From contig NC_132979.1 in NCBI RefSeq assembly GCF_047496725.1, positions 12,007,001-12,071,000 of the forward strand: DNA of 64,000 nucleotides, written 5' to 3'. How positions within the stretch are numbered: position 1 is the stretch's first letter; each line of letters starts with the position of its first letter. Below, piece by piece: positions 1-9,055 of the stretch. The position numbers were made by a program, and so were the translations under genes. The notes beneath the pieces are model-generated. The model was not told the DNA's origin. It worked only from the letters and a program-made list of their open reading frames with translations, and made no database searches. Source of the stretch: Anoplolepis gracilipes. Taxonomy: Eukaryota; Arthropoda; Insecta; Hymenoptera; Formicidae.

Positions 1-1723
1 CCAGTGAGGTGGCAATGATCGTGTACGCGCGTATCGTCTTCCACGAATGGTTTCTCACATATGTGACATTGAGTAGCGCTGTTAAACTTTTCCAATTCTT
101 CACGCGTCAAATTTATCATGGGAAGATTTGTAGATAAAATTGTTTTCACGCTCGTTGCTAAATTTTTTAATTCTTCAGCAAACCATGCGACGCAATTGGC
201 TTCGCGACGAGAATGATACGCGGACAACGAATTATCGTACGAGCAATGTACATAATAAGCGATACTAAACACTTGATGATGCTGGTATAAATTTTTTTCT
301 GCTTCTTCTTCTTTGTACGTCTTTCTCAAAACACATTCCAGGTCGGCATACACGACGAAAGGAACCTGCTCCTTCCTGTTATAGTTGTTAAAAGCGAGCC
401 ACTTATCCTTATCGCTCGGTAATCGGATAGCGCAGTCGTTCATCTTCCCGCAGTCTACAGTATGTGACTGTAGTTTCTCATTCGAATAAAAATAATGTAG
501 ACATCTATAAAAAAGAAATAATAATTATATATATATTTTAACATTTATAAAAATAGAAATAATAATTATATATTTATTTTGAAAAAAATCAATAATATTA
601 AATATACATACCGATCGCAGATATATTTTTGTCCATTGTGTTTATTGAGTTGCGAACTCACGAGTCGCGATAAATTCTTGATCCACGCGAAATGTCCGAT
701 ATCTTGCGCATCTTGAATGTAGAGCAAATTGGCGTGCTTGTCCCTCTTTTGCTCCGAAAGACGAATAGGAACAATATTTTCGTTTTCGATGGTATACACA
801 TTGATTGAAATATTGTTGTTAATTTCAAACTTTTTAATTTGATTAAGAGTCACTGGAAACTCAATGTCTCGAAGATTTAGCACATCCGTGTAACGCGGGT
901 ACGATAATTCTCGTTCAACCCTTCTTTCAGCGGGATACATAGCAGCAGTCACTGCCCATGCGAAACATGCATTGTCTTTGGATCGCACGTTAACTATCGC
1001 TCGCTTCATCATTATCTTTCGCGGTAATATAATATGACATCCCGCACGCATAGGATTATATTTATTTATATTTACAGTCAAATTATGTATACGCGATAAT
1101 GCCCACCCACTATCACGTTCTTGAAATTCTTCGAGAGATGCTAAAGTGGGCTCGATAACACGTTGCTCGTACCATTCGCGTAAATCAGATGTACGAAATA
1201 GTTCACAGTTTTTTGTACTTACACTTTTATCGTTGTGCTTTTCACCCGCCACAAACTCACCGTTAAACATAGTATTCACTTTCACACTACAGTGTGTTTC
1301 GATAGCGTCTCGCACATGTTCGAGCACGATATCACTCGCGTCTTCGAGAAACTGGCGAGGTTCGATATAATTGCTATTGATTATCGCACCAGTCGATATA
1401 CGGTTCTCGAACGCTGTATCAATTTCTCGCCAAAATAGTGCAGCTTGATGCGCGCTGTGTCCGGCACCCGCGTGTACGAAACGTTTGCGCAACGCATTTT
1501 TCAGTCCTTCGAGTCGCGCGATCTTTGCGATCAACAATTGTCGATATCCGATCGATATTCGCGGTCGTTTAATTCGACTCTGCTCTTCCAACGACTTGAT
1601 ATAATCATCGCATCGCACCTCCCATGCAAAGTACTCCTCCACCGAATTTATCAAGGTGGATTGTTGCGTTAAAACCTGCTCCATTTTTTTACATATAAGG
1701 TACACTCGTGCAAGCTTCGACAA
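1..1723 (-). CDS. Protein-primed DNA polymerase B, 5' part (element P1), spliced, runs off the window
   Basis: Replicative polymerase of a Polinton/adintovirus-like element. The first exon runs from the ATG at 1723 to 612 and is open; a 107-nt intron (611-505, GTATGT...TATAG) is followed by an open second exon from 504 to the window edge. The intron interrupts an Arg codon between the two Cys of a C2HC zinc finger (CxxC, then H and C). Exon 2 contains exonuclease motif I (YADLE) and a CHIC...HDHCHLTG module resembling endonuclease VII zinc sites; the polymerase motifs lie beyond the edge. The first exon ends in a possible Cys-His enzyme-like module (C253 in NACFAW, H344 in GHFAWIKN); that reading is inference. 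No stop or frameshift is visible, unlike the P2 copy, so this may be an intact gene. Confidence 0.82.
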
Positions 1724-2306
1724 TAATGGCGAGATGTGACTCTCTGTTCTGATTTATATCTAATCGTTATATTCTTTTCAGATTGCGAAAACGTTATTCT
1801 TTCGTATAAACATCCGTCATTTCTATATTATCACGTCTCTTTATCTCACGCATATTTTCGTGGTAATGTAATATAATATGACATCCTCTCCGCATAGGAT
1901 TATATTTATTATTTACAATCAAATTAAATATACATGATAATGCCCACCCACTGTGCGGCGCGTTATTCTTTAGCGCAAATATCCGTACTGTCGACGGTCT
2001 GTTTATGTTATCATTTAGCCAAAAATTTTATCTCACGCTTTGTCCTATACATTTGTAACCGAATATTTCTAGCGTCGTATACATTTGATTAGATTTCATC
2101 ATACGGCGGCCACACACGGCGCTCGAGAAAGCACGTGGGGACGCGATTTTTAATAATTTCTAGCAGCCTTACATTGGCGCTTGCAAAATTACGTCACAAA
2201 TACTCCCCTCCTCATTACGTTTTGCGATATTACTGATTGATCGCAGTACTTTCAATAGTTTAGTATCGCATCAGTTGTCCGTGCATAAGGTTGTGCTAAA
2301 AAAAAA
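1724..2306. promoter_or_regulatory. Divergent promoter region between polymerase B and the small spliced gene (P1)
   Basis: No gene is seen here. The two flanking genes read outward. On the plus strand an arthropod initiator-like TCAGT at 2271 lies 36 bases before the ATG at 2307; the same context recurs at 16167 in copy P2. Bases 1861-1960 repeat, in diverged form, bases 1021-1120 inside the polymerase exon, so part of the spacer derives from a local duplication. The core from about 2100 to 2306 is strongly conserved between P1 and P2. The promoter role is inferred from position and the initiator match. Confidence 0.5.
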
Positions 2307-3049
2307 ATGTGCTCCACAAAAGAAACCAGCAAGATGAATTTTTACATTCCGATTGAGAACGGTGAAATTCAATCAAAGAACATGTAAGTTTCAATTATTT
2401 TCTAAATATTATTTCCTAAAAATTATTTTCTAAATATTATTTTTTAATATATTTTAATATTTTATATAGCGTTTCATCTCGTCGTGCGGTTTGCATACTT
2501 GGAAGAAGGTATATCCTAACCCCGACATCTTACAAATATTTGGAGATTGGAATAAGCGTTGGAGCTATGTCGTATGTCGAATTGATACTTGGTGACAACC
2601 GAGGTAATCGATTAGTATTGCCTATCGTACTCTGGCACTCATTGATGCAGAAACGTGCAGACATTGAACGACATGTACAATCGACTGAAAGTCAACCATT
2701 ATGGATCTGTGATCTATCTATCCAAATGATCGCATTAAACGGATCGAGAATTGTTAAATTAACATTATCTAATAAGTCTTTGTATATGCAACCTCAAACA
2801 TTATTACATTTATTCGATTTTGAAGATTGCATCGATCATATGCATTCATGGTTGTGTCAAAATACACATTTCGTGAATGAAAAATTTAAACAATTTTGTA
2901 ACGTCTTGCAACGAAACAATATTACTGATGTAAATGATGCTGTGAAAGCGATTCGCGAGAGTGACGCGTTCGATAGCGGATCACTCGTAGATTGCGAATT
3001 GTTGGCGTGTGCTATAAATGATATACTTTATGATACTTGTAACAAATAA
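2307..3049 (+). CDS. Small spliced gene of the Polinton-like element, 218 aa (P1); possibly ssDNA-binding
   Basis: Exon 1 is 2307-2383, the intron 2384-2469 (GTAAGT...TATAG) and exon 2 2470-3049, giving 218 residues. The two exons join in frame, and the same structure with the same phase is present at 16198 in P2. Residues about 35-80 carry LGRRY, a beta-rich stretch with GDNRGN, then LPIVLWHSLMQKR, loosely recalling PC4-like single-strand DNA-binding domains, which would suit a replication or late-transcription partner of the adjacent polymerase. That assignment is a guess from pattern only. The C-terminal half is helical with several Cys and no obvious zinc motif. It sits head-to-head with polymerase B. 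Confidence 0.7.
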
Positions 3050-3363
3050 AAAATAAAAAATTATTATTAACATTAATGTTTCTCTTCACACTATTTTATT
3101 CTACGCCTCCTCCTCCTCCTCCTCGCGCTCTCTTAGTCTCAGTCAAACAAAGACGTTTACCTCTCATAGGATCATATGCATAGTCTATTTAAAAAGAGAT
3201 ACTCTATTTAGAGAGAGATGAGATATGGGATCTCGTGTATATATTTGAGATAAATGTGCGTGACGCGTGGTTAGTTTTTCCTATACTCTCGTGTCGCGAG
3301 GAAATATATGAATTGTGCTCGTGTCGCGAGGAAATATATGAATTGTGCTCGTGTCTTCCGAAT

Positions 3364-3894
3364 ATGGAAGAAGATAATGGTGATAATTATTTTATAATAA
3401 ATTCCGATGAAGAAGACTCAGACATTGAAGTGCCGCTTTTAGAACTTTTTAGTGATGACGATGATGACAATAACGCCAATATTGGAAATATTGGTTTGGA
3501 TATTATTGAAAATAATGGTGATATTGATATGAACATTTCTGACGAAGAGGGTGATTTAGACGATGAAGTGCAGCACTTAGCTGACAGTGACTATGAAAGT
3601 GCTGAAAGTGTTTTCGAAGATAGAATCGATCGTGCATTGAACTTAGCAGATATTAATTCTTATAATGAACTAACACGAATGTGCTGCATATATTTTTGTT
3701 ATGCAGCTGCAGATGGCACATACTTCTGCACATCGTGTTTTATAAGAATGGCGTATCTTTTTGACGAGATTTGTGCTGTGCGTGAACACTCGATTAATAT
3801 GTACGCATTAATACTCGGTTTATTTTGTAGTGAGTGTCGAACTCCATTATTTCAAATTTTACCATGCAATATGTGTCCAATTTGCATGAATTAA
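3364..3894 (+). CDS. Acidic, cysteine-rich protein, A-end version (P1), 176 aa
   Basis: The family was not recognised. The N-terminal 80 residues are Asp/Glu/Asn-rich with repeated SDEE and EVPLLE motifs; the C-terminal 80 residues carry paired cysteines (MCCIYFC, FCTSC, FCSEC, CNMCPIC) typical of a small zinc-binding fold. The acidic tract plus zinc module suggests a regulator of transcription or a nucleic-acid mimic, by inference. The ATG at 3364 was chosen because it aligns with the start of the P2 copy at 17260; the longer frame back to 3235 contains a tandem 27-bp duplication absent there. A conserved upstream block around 3160-3240 is shared with P2 and with the opposite end of the element at 11580-11680, so it is probably the promoter. 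Related copies are at 17260, 10933-11470 and 26611. Confidence 0.68.
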   Translation: MEEDNGDNYFIINSDEEDSDIEVPLLELFSDDDDDNNANIGNIGLDIIENNGDIDMNISDEEGDLDDEVQHLADSDYESAESVFEDRIDRALNLADINSYNELTRMCCIYFCYAAADGTYFCTSCFIRMAYLFDEICAVREHSINMYALILGLFCSECRTPLFQILPCNMCPICMN

Positions 3895-3999
3895 GACTTG
3901 TGTAAATACTTCTAAAAACTTTTATTATTATTGTGTAAGTGTAGCACATACACCGAGGACTTATGTGTAAAAAATCAAAACAAACTATTATTGTTACGC

Positions 4000-4194
4000 A
4001 TGGGTGACACTCCCGAGAACCGGAGGCGCGAGGAGGTGACTCCTCAGTTTAACGAGGATCGTCTTTGTTTGCGGAAACTCTTTGGTGAGCTTCCGTATGA
4101 GGTGTGGGAGACAGAGGAACCGTGGCTCCCCGAAACTCTGCAGGAGGACTCCAGGTCGTCAGATGAGAGAGAGAGAGAGAGAGACTCCGAATAG
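4000..4194 (+). CDS. Short acidic protein downstream of the acidic Cys-rich gene (P1), 64 aa
   Basis: An open frame starting MGDTPEN and ending in a Glu/Arg-rich tail that includes a GA microsatellite. Homologous frames are at 17894 (P2 A-end), on the minus strand at 10540-10901 (P2 B-end) and at 27764 (P3 B-end). The P2 B-end version keeps upstream codons (YAWVRDDLWGDTPEN) that a 19-base deletion has removed here, so the ATG used in the A-end copies may be secondary. A canonical intron (4198-4271, GTAAGT...TTTCAG) begins just after the stop codon, so the 3' UTR is spliced. Function unknown. Confidence 0.5.
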   Translation: MGDTPENRRREEVTPQFNEDRLCLRKLFGELPYEVWETEEPWLPETLQEDSRSSDERERERDSE

Positions 4195-4271
4195 ATTGTA
4201 AGTATTTATAATTTTTATCATTTTAGAAAATATTTTTAAAGTACTAATAAAAAATGTTTTTTCTGTTTCAG

Positions 4272-4889
4272 AGCTGCTACCCTAGATCATTATTTTAATT
4301 TTTTAAAATTTTATACTATAATTTTAATTCTTTTTATATTTTAATTTTTTTCAATTTTCTATTACAATTTTAATTCTTTTTATATTATAATAATTTTAAT
4401 ACATGCACAAACGCACACACACACACACACACACTTTATATGTATACACATACACACTTTTTAAATAAAAATTTATGTTAAACTTATATATATATATATA
4501 TTACTTATTTCCACCTTCATCATCTATCCCATCCTTCTTCCTATGTATTAGATATAATTAGATAATAAGATAACATTTAATATTAGAAAAAAAAAACGTA
4601 ACATACAAAAAATATCTTTTTCTCGCGTACGCCTTAGCCTCCGTCTTATCGCGCCTCCGCTATCCTCCTTCCTCTCTATTCTTTCTCTCGCACCCCATAA
4701 CACGCTCTCCTTCTCGCTATCCTTCTTCATCTCTATTCTTTTCTCTCGCACCTATATCTCCTTTTCCTACCATCATGCTCTCCTTTTCTTACCATCATGC
4801 CCTCCTTTTCCTATCATCATGCACTCCCTTGTCATACACATACAGCGCTTTCCTTCTCACACCACGTCATACTCTCCTTGTCCTACGCT
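4272..4889 (+). other. 3' UTR and subterminal region of P1
   Basis: No convincing gene. It contains T-rich sequence, a CA repeat near 4415, a TA repeat near 4480, and pyrimidine-rich stretches with CCTACCATCATGC-type repeats (4700-4850). The last part is shared with the P2 end (about 18390-18600) and the P3 end (about 28390-28560), so it belongs to the terminal region of the element family. The small open frames here are low-complexity. Confidence 0.6.
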
Positions 4890-4894
4890 ATATA

Positions 4895-5172
4895 GAACGT
4901 CTATCGCATCGTCTCCCTCTACCACGTTGCGAACGTCTATCGCATCGTCTCCCTCTACCACGTTGCGAACGTCTATCGCATCGTCTCCCTCTACCACGTT
5001 GCGAACGTCTATCGCACCGTCTCCCTCTACCACGTTGCGAACGTCTATCGCATCGTCTCCCTCTACCACGTTGCGAACGTCTATCGCACCGTCTCCCTCT
5101 CTATCGCACCGTCTCCCTCTACCGCCTTGCGAACGCTATCGCACCGTCTCCCTCTACCGCCTTGCGAACGTC
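4895..5172. repeat. 36-bp minisatellite in the terminal region of P1
   Basis: Tandem units of 36 bp built around CTCTACCACGTTGCGAACG followed by TCTATCGCATCGTCTCC, about seven to eight copies with the last ones shortened. Because 36 is a multiple of three, several reading frames stay open through it; these frames are by-products. Shorter versions stand at the same place in the P2 (about 18620-18785) and P3 (about 28560-28625) ends, so the array belongs to the element terminus and varies in copy number. Confidence 0.85.
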
Positions 5173-5565
5173 TATTATTGCAAATATACATTATGAATAA
5201 ACAGAGTGGGGTGATTATTTTATCTATAACAGTTGACATTCCTCTCTCTCACCGTCAGACCTCCGCAGTCTTTCGGAGAGGACACTCCCTCCACGTGCGG
5301 AACCATATGTATGCCCCCCCTCCCCCTCCCCCATCCCCCTCTCAATCAGGGGATGTTTGGTACCACCCTCCCCCCTTAATCTGGGGGGTGGGGCATTTGG
5401 TACCTCCCCCTTCCCCCTCAGTCTAGGGGGACATTTGCCCCTTCCCCCGCGATTGAGGGGGACTACCCCCCTCCCCCTCCCCCGTCAGTGCGGGGGGTGA
5501 CGAGGTACCTCGCCTCGTCCCCCCCGCTTACCTCACCCCCCTCATATCCCTGGATTAGAACTCTC
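5173..5565. other. C-rich terminus of element P1
   Basis: The sequence around ACAGTTGACATTCCTCTCTC and the following C-run tract (5310-5540) are shared with the P3 end at 28735-28960. The last shared block, CCCTCATATCCCTGGATTAG then AACTCTCT near 5542-5565, matches the P3 end at 28925-28950 and, inverted, the P2 left end at about 10372-10400. This marks the approximate tip of the element. The minus strand carries repeated runs of four to six G. The exact tip and target duplication could not be fixed. Confidence 0.6.
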
Positions 5566-5688
5566 TATATATATCTACTGAAGATTCATGAGATAATATA
5601 TATATTTACTTTTTACCTTTTTTTTTTTTTTCTTACCCCCCGAAACACGCTCCAATCATCAATTTCAAGATTAAAACATATTTTATCA

Positions 5689-5913
5689 TTAGTCGTTATT
5701 TCTACGGGTTCCGAAATTTTGTTCAACTCCCACAAAAGGCCTTTCTTGTATCTTATAGGTAGTTTTACAATTATTGAGTAGTTCTAAGTCGGCAGTCTTA
5801 GAGAAAACATCTTCGACTTGTAATATTGCGCTAAATAAAATCTTGTAACCAGATAACTGTATCTCTTTATTCATTACGTCGCGTTCAGCACGTAACAATG
5901 CGCGAAGGAACAT
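5689..5913 (-). CDS. Unrecognised small ORF between P1 and the EnSpm-like relic, 74 aa
   Basis: An open frame with ordinary amino-acid composition (ALLRAERDVMNKEIQLSGYK) in otherwise AT-rich sequence. Codon use looks protein-like and the frame could extend a little upstream without an ATG. It belongs neither to the conserved P1 terminus nor to the EnSpm-like sequence that starts near 5985, so it may be a scrap of a third element. No family was recognised and no second copy was seen in the window. Confidence 0.3.
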   Translation of the reverse strand: MFLRALLRAERDVMNKEIQLSGYKILFSAILQVEDVFSKTADLELLNNCKTTYKIQERPFVGVEQNFGTRRNND

Positions 5914-5994
5914 ATCAAAAGGCGACGTGCCATTCGCTAAATTGCATATCGATCATTTAGCTCCAATGTCCCGATCGAAAAAAAAATTTACTTT

Positions 5995-6312
5995 AATAAT
6001 ATAACATTAAGAATTTACTCGTATAATAATGCAGATTGTTATTGTAGCTTTGCAAATGGAGATGTAGTCATTCAAATACATAATATAGTTGTTACAACAA
6101 CAGGTCAAATTTATATTATTGGAAAGCAATTTCTTGAATATTTAGACTTGTACTCCTATCCATATAAATCATCCGAATTAAAAATTTTTATCACCAAAAA
6201 CTTATCTACATTAAAAGTTTGGCCAATTAATAATTTTTTTAGCAAATGTATTGTTTATCCTTATAACGATATTTCTTCTGTTTTGTTGCCAATAATTCAC
6301 AGCATAATTTAA
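5995..6312 (+). pseudogene. C-terminal fragment of EnSpm-like transposase
   Basis: The plus-strand frame reads YSYNNADCYCSFANGDIV and continues to SSVLLPIIHSII before a stop. The same sequence follows the transposase relic at 50080-50380, so this is the end of the same protein in a second, 5'-truncated copy. There is no start codon and nothing upstream of about 5985 belongs to it. The matching noncoding 3' region continues to about 8242. Confidence 0.6.
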
Positions 6313-6921
6313 CAAATAATATTTGAGAAGATACATTACCTAAATCTGAATTTAACATCTCATATGTTTCAGTACTTATTATTTTCGAATTTTTTAATTA
6401 ACATATAAGATTATCAATTTTTATTTGCTTTTGGTTTGTTTGTCTACTTAATAATTTAATAATTTTTTTTTCTTTCAACATAAGCTTTTTTTTCCAAATA
6501 TCTTTTTTTTTTTTTATTAAAGTTTTGAACATATCTGCTTGATTGTTTAATTGTTTTTCATAACTTTGTGTTAAAGTACTGACTATTTCTTTCAATTTTG
6601 CATTTTCTTCTTCCAATTTACGATACTTTATGTTTGTTTTTTATAATGTATCTATAGATTTACATTATTATAAAAGATTCTGTTAGGTCTAAAATAAAAA
6701 AAGACATAATACTACTTTTCTTTGACCAAAGTTGATTTCTTAACAATAATATTACATTCATATATTACATTCATACATTATATCTATATGAATAAAATAC
6801 ATAATTATTAAACAATCCTCTGAATTTTATATAATGTATTTTTTATTATTTTTTTATCTAGTTGTATTGTATGGTGCATCAGCATTAGTGACTTTCATAG
6901 GGATTTTCATATAATGCAAAG

Positions 6922-6962
<41 letters not shown>

Positions 6963-7056
6963 ACATATATATATATATACAATATATATATATTTATTTA
7001 TAATTCATGTATTTACATGTATCTTTATTCATGTATTTAAAACTTTTTATTTATCA

Positions 7057-7578
7057 GAATAAATTGAATAACAATAAAGGCAATAGAGAGCAAATTATAT
7101 ATCGTATAAACGGAGTTAGGTAGTAATTGAGAATATTAGAACTGTAAATATATCTTGCAAACCTTCTCTGAAGACGGTCAAATGCTGCTATTGTTCCACT
7201 TATTTAAGGTTCAATTATAGTCTTAACAAATTTTATATTGCGATCGATTTTTTAATTATTAGTTATATTTATTAATGTACGCTGAGGAAGACTCAAAACG
7301 AGCTCGAAACGTTGTTCGATTTTATATACTTATATGTTATATGTTTTTGCGATTTTATAAATTTGAAACCATACTAATTCACTATACATGCGTAGATTTC
7401 GTTCATTGTTAATATATTAAATTTGTCACTACATTAAATATTCTTTTATATTTACAGTTCTAATATTCTCAATTGCTACCTAACTCCGTTTATACGATAT
7501 ATAATTTGCTTTCTACTGCCTTTATTGTTATTCAATTTATTCTTATTTACACAGAGAGCCTTGATACTAGTTATTTAT
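7057..7578. mobile_element. Foldback insertion, possibly Penelope-related, with 13-bp target duplication
   Basis: Absent from the otherwise colinear copy near 51061. It is flanked by the direct repeat TTTTTATTTATCA (7044-7056 and 7579-7591). The first and last roughly 95 bases inside are inverted repeats of each other (7057-7150 against 7450-7542). The interior holds GAGCTCGAAACGTTGTTCG, similar in style to the GGTCGAAACGTTG motif at the ends of the Penelope-like element at 45107-48291. There is no coding capacity. The Penelope link is inference. Confidence 0.65.
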
Positions 7579-7763
7579 TTTTTATTTATCAAAACTTTAA
7601 TTATGTAAATTTTCAGTAGGTATAATATCTGTTTTTAATCCTTTTATTTTTGAAGAGTTAGAAAAATCTGTATTATTAAAATGAAATTGACAAATGCAAC
7701 TTGATAAAGTTGATGTCTAATTTTTTTATTAACTGTTGCTATCCATTGATCCAGTAAGATAGG

Positions 7764-8004
7764 TGTTGGGTCTTTATCTTAGTTCGTCTGGTCGATATAT
7801 TATATGCGAACGATGTCCACTGATAACTCGCAGGGTAATTCTTACTCGACCGTCTTGCACAGGGCTTAGCAAAGTACTGATCTCTCGCGCCACGTCACGG
7901 TCACGGTGCTCTCCTTGCATTGTCCGTGTATTACTAATGCACGACATCATGCCACGCATGACATCACTCCGCGCTCTATGTACGTTTTCTCGCGATACCC
8001 AACA
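7764..8004. mobile_element. Solo LTR, 241 bp, probably copia- or BEL-type
   Basis: The insertion is defined by comparison with the empty site near 51235. It begins TGTTGGGT and ends ACCCAACA, perfect 8-base inverted ends of the TG...CA type. Flanking bases ATAGG (7759-7763) and ATAGA (8005-8009) are a 5-bp target duplication with one change. The ORFs across it (7763-8008 plus, 7774-7959 minus) have no counterpart and are chance frames. Confidence 0.75.
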
Positions 8005-8010
8005 ATAGAT

Positions 8011-8057
8011 ATAGTCGTAGGAAATTTAAATTATTTATTTAAATTTTCTACGACTAT
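8011..8057. repeat. Near-perfect 21-bp stem-loop in the EnSpm-like 3' region
   Basis: ATAGTCGTAGGAAATTTAAAT and its inverted partner, separated by TATTT, with one mismatch. The same 47-base structure is at 51236-51282 in the second copy, so it belongs to the element and is not chance. It could be a subterminal transposase-binding site or a transcription terminator; neither can be decided from sequence. Confidence 0.7.
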
Positions 8058-8271
8058 ACTATATCATACATATTCTTATTCAAAGTTTTATCAAGAAGAA
8101 ATTTTAAAACCCTGTTCGAAAACACCATGAACTAATCAAACAAATTTTATTTTTAAGAGAATAACAATGATAAAAAGTTTATATAATATAATCCTAAATT
8201 AATAAAATTTCTCTATTTTATAATAATTCTATAAAAATGTGGAAGTAAATTTGTATATATGTAAATATGTA

Positions 8272-8285
8272 AACATATGTATATG

Positions 8286-8327
<42 letters not shown>

Positions 8328-8367
8328 ATAATTATTCGTATATATATATATATATATACACATATAC

Positions 8368-8415
<48 letters not shown>

Positions 8416-8422
8416 ATTATTC
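8272..8422. repeat. TA-rich microsatellite block
   Basis: Alternating TA repeats with interspersed CATA and GTATA and two copies of TAATAATTATTCGTA (about 8326 and 8411). The open frames across it are runs of Tyr-Ile and are artefacts of the repeat. Confidence 0.85.
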
Positions 8423-8654
8423 GTATTTTTCGGCTTCGACAAACGATAATATACACCAATGAGAAAAGGTTCTATACGAATATCCGTATATATTGATGCT
8501 AAAATAGGCCAAAACTGGCTACCAAAACTTTTTGTTAATGACATGTCATCACAATTAATTAATAATTTAATAGAAAGTAGATGTATCTAAAGATTCATCA
8601 AAATTTCCATTGAACGTTGTAAACCGTTTAAAAAACCAAAATGAACATGCATAT

Positions 8655-9055
8655 ATATATATATTTTTGGACGAAAATTTACAATCGTGACAGATCATCG
8701 ACCATTAATATCGCTAATGAATGTAAAAGATCCGAACTCTCGACTAATGCGATGGAGACTGAAACTTTTAGAGTATGACTATGAAATTATCTACAAACCA
8801 GGAAAAATCAACACTAACGCTGATGCTCTTTCCAGAATGAATGTTAACGCTATTGAAGACTTTTACAGAGAATTAGATGAGTACTTGAAATTTTATGGGG
8901 ATGTTTCGGAAGACGACATACAAGACGAGTTTACTACCTATCTAAAAGAACAAGTGGAATCAATACCTTCAAAAGACTCGAGAGACAAACAAACACGTCA
9001 AGCATTCCCAAAACAAAAAGAAAAATTGCTTAACATGCCAAACATGGCATGATTA
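8655..9055 (+). pseudogene. Gypsy-type RNase H fragment
   Basis: The frame reads FGRKFTIVTDHRPLISL, RWRLKLLEYDYEIIYKPGK, then NADALSRM, the classic C-terminal end of the RNase H domain and connection of Ty3/gypsy pol. About 75 residues of acidic linker follow to the stop at 9050. The reverse transcriptase upstream and the integrase downstream are both absent; the next frame is env-like and starts at once. This is an internally deleted gypsy relic. The related gypsy copy at 52225-54700 keeps an equivalent RNase H. Confidence 0.8.

Larger units (their letters stand above)
5985..8242 (+). mobile_element. 3' part of an EnSpm-like transposon (second copy), with two later insertions
   Basis: Bases 5985-8242 are colinear with 50060-51475 once two insertions (7057-7578 and 7764-8004) are removed. 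Both copies end at the same place, after the sequence AAAATGTGGA, which probably marks the element border. The shared region holds the transposase C-terminus, a T-rich stretch with a small antisense open frame (6398-6616, Lys-rich, probably not a gene), a TA microsatellite near 6930 and a near-perfect hairpin at 8011-8057. Confidence 0.65.

Noticed and set aside
1146..1672. Plus-strand ORFs over the polymerase exon
   Set aside because: Antisense to the 385-codon polymerase frame; no recognisable content and no start or promoter context.
4819..5200. Ser/Thr-repeat and Val/Asp-repeat proteins across the 36-bp minisatellite
   Set aside because: All frames stay open because the unit is a multiple of three; the arrays differ in length between copies and lack flanking coding sequence.
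6398..6616. 72-aa Lys-rich minus-strand ORF in the EnSpm-like 3' region
   Set aside because: The parallel region at 50480-50700 does not keep the same frame, so it is not conserved as a protein.
8229..8544. Tyr/Ile-repeat ORFs
   Set aside because: Translation of a TA microsatellite.
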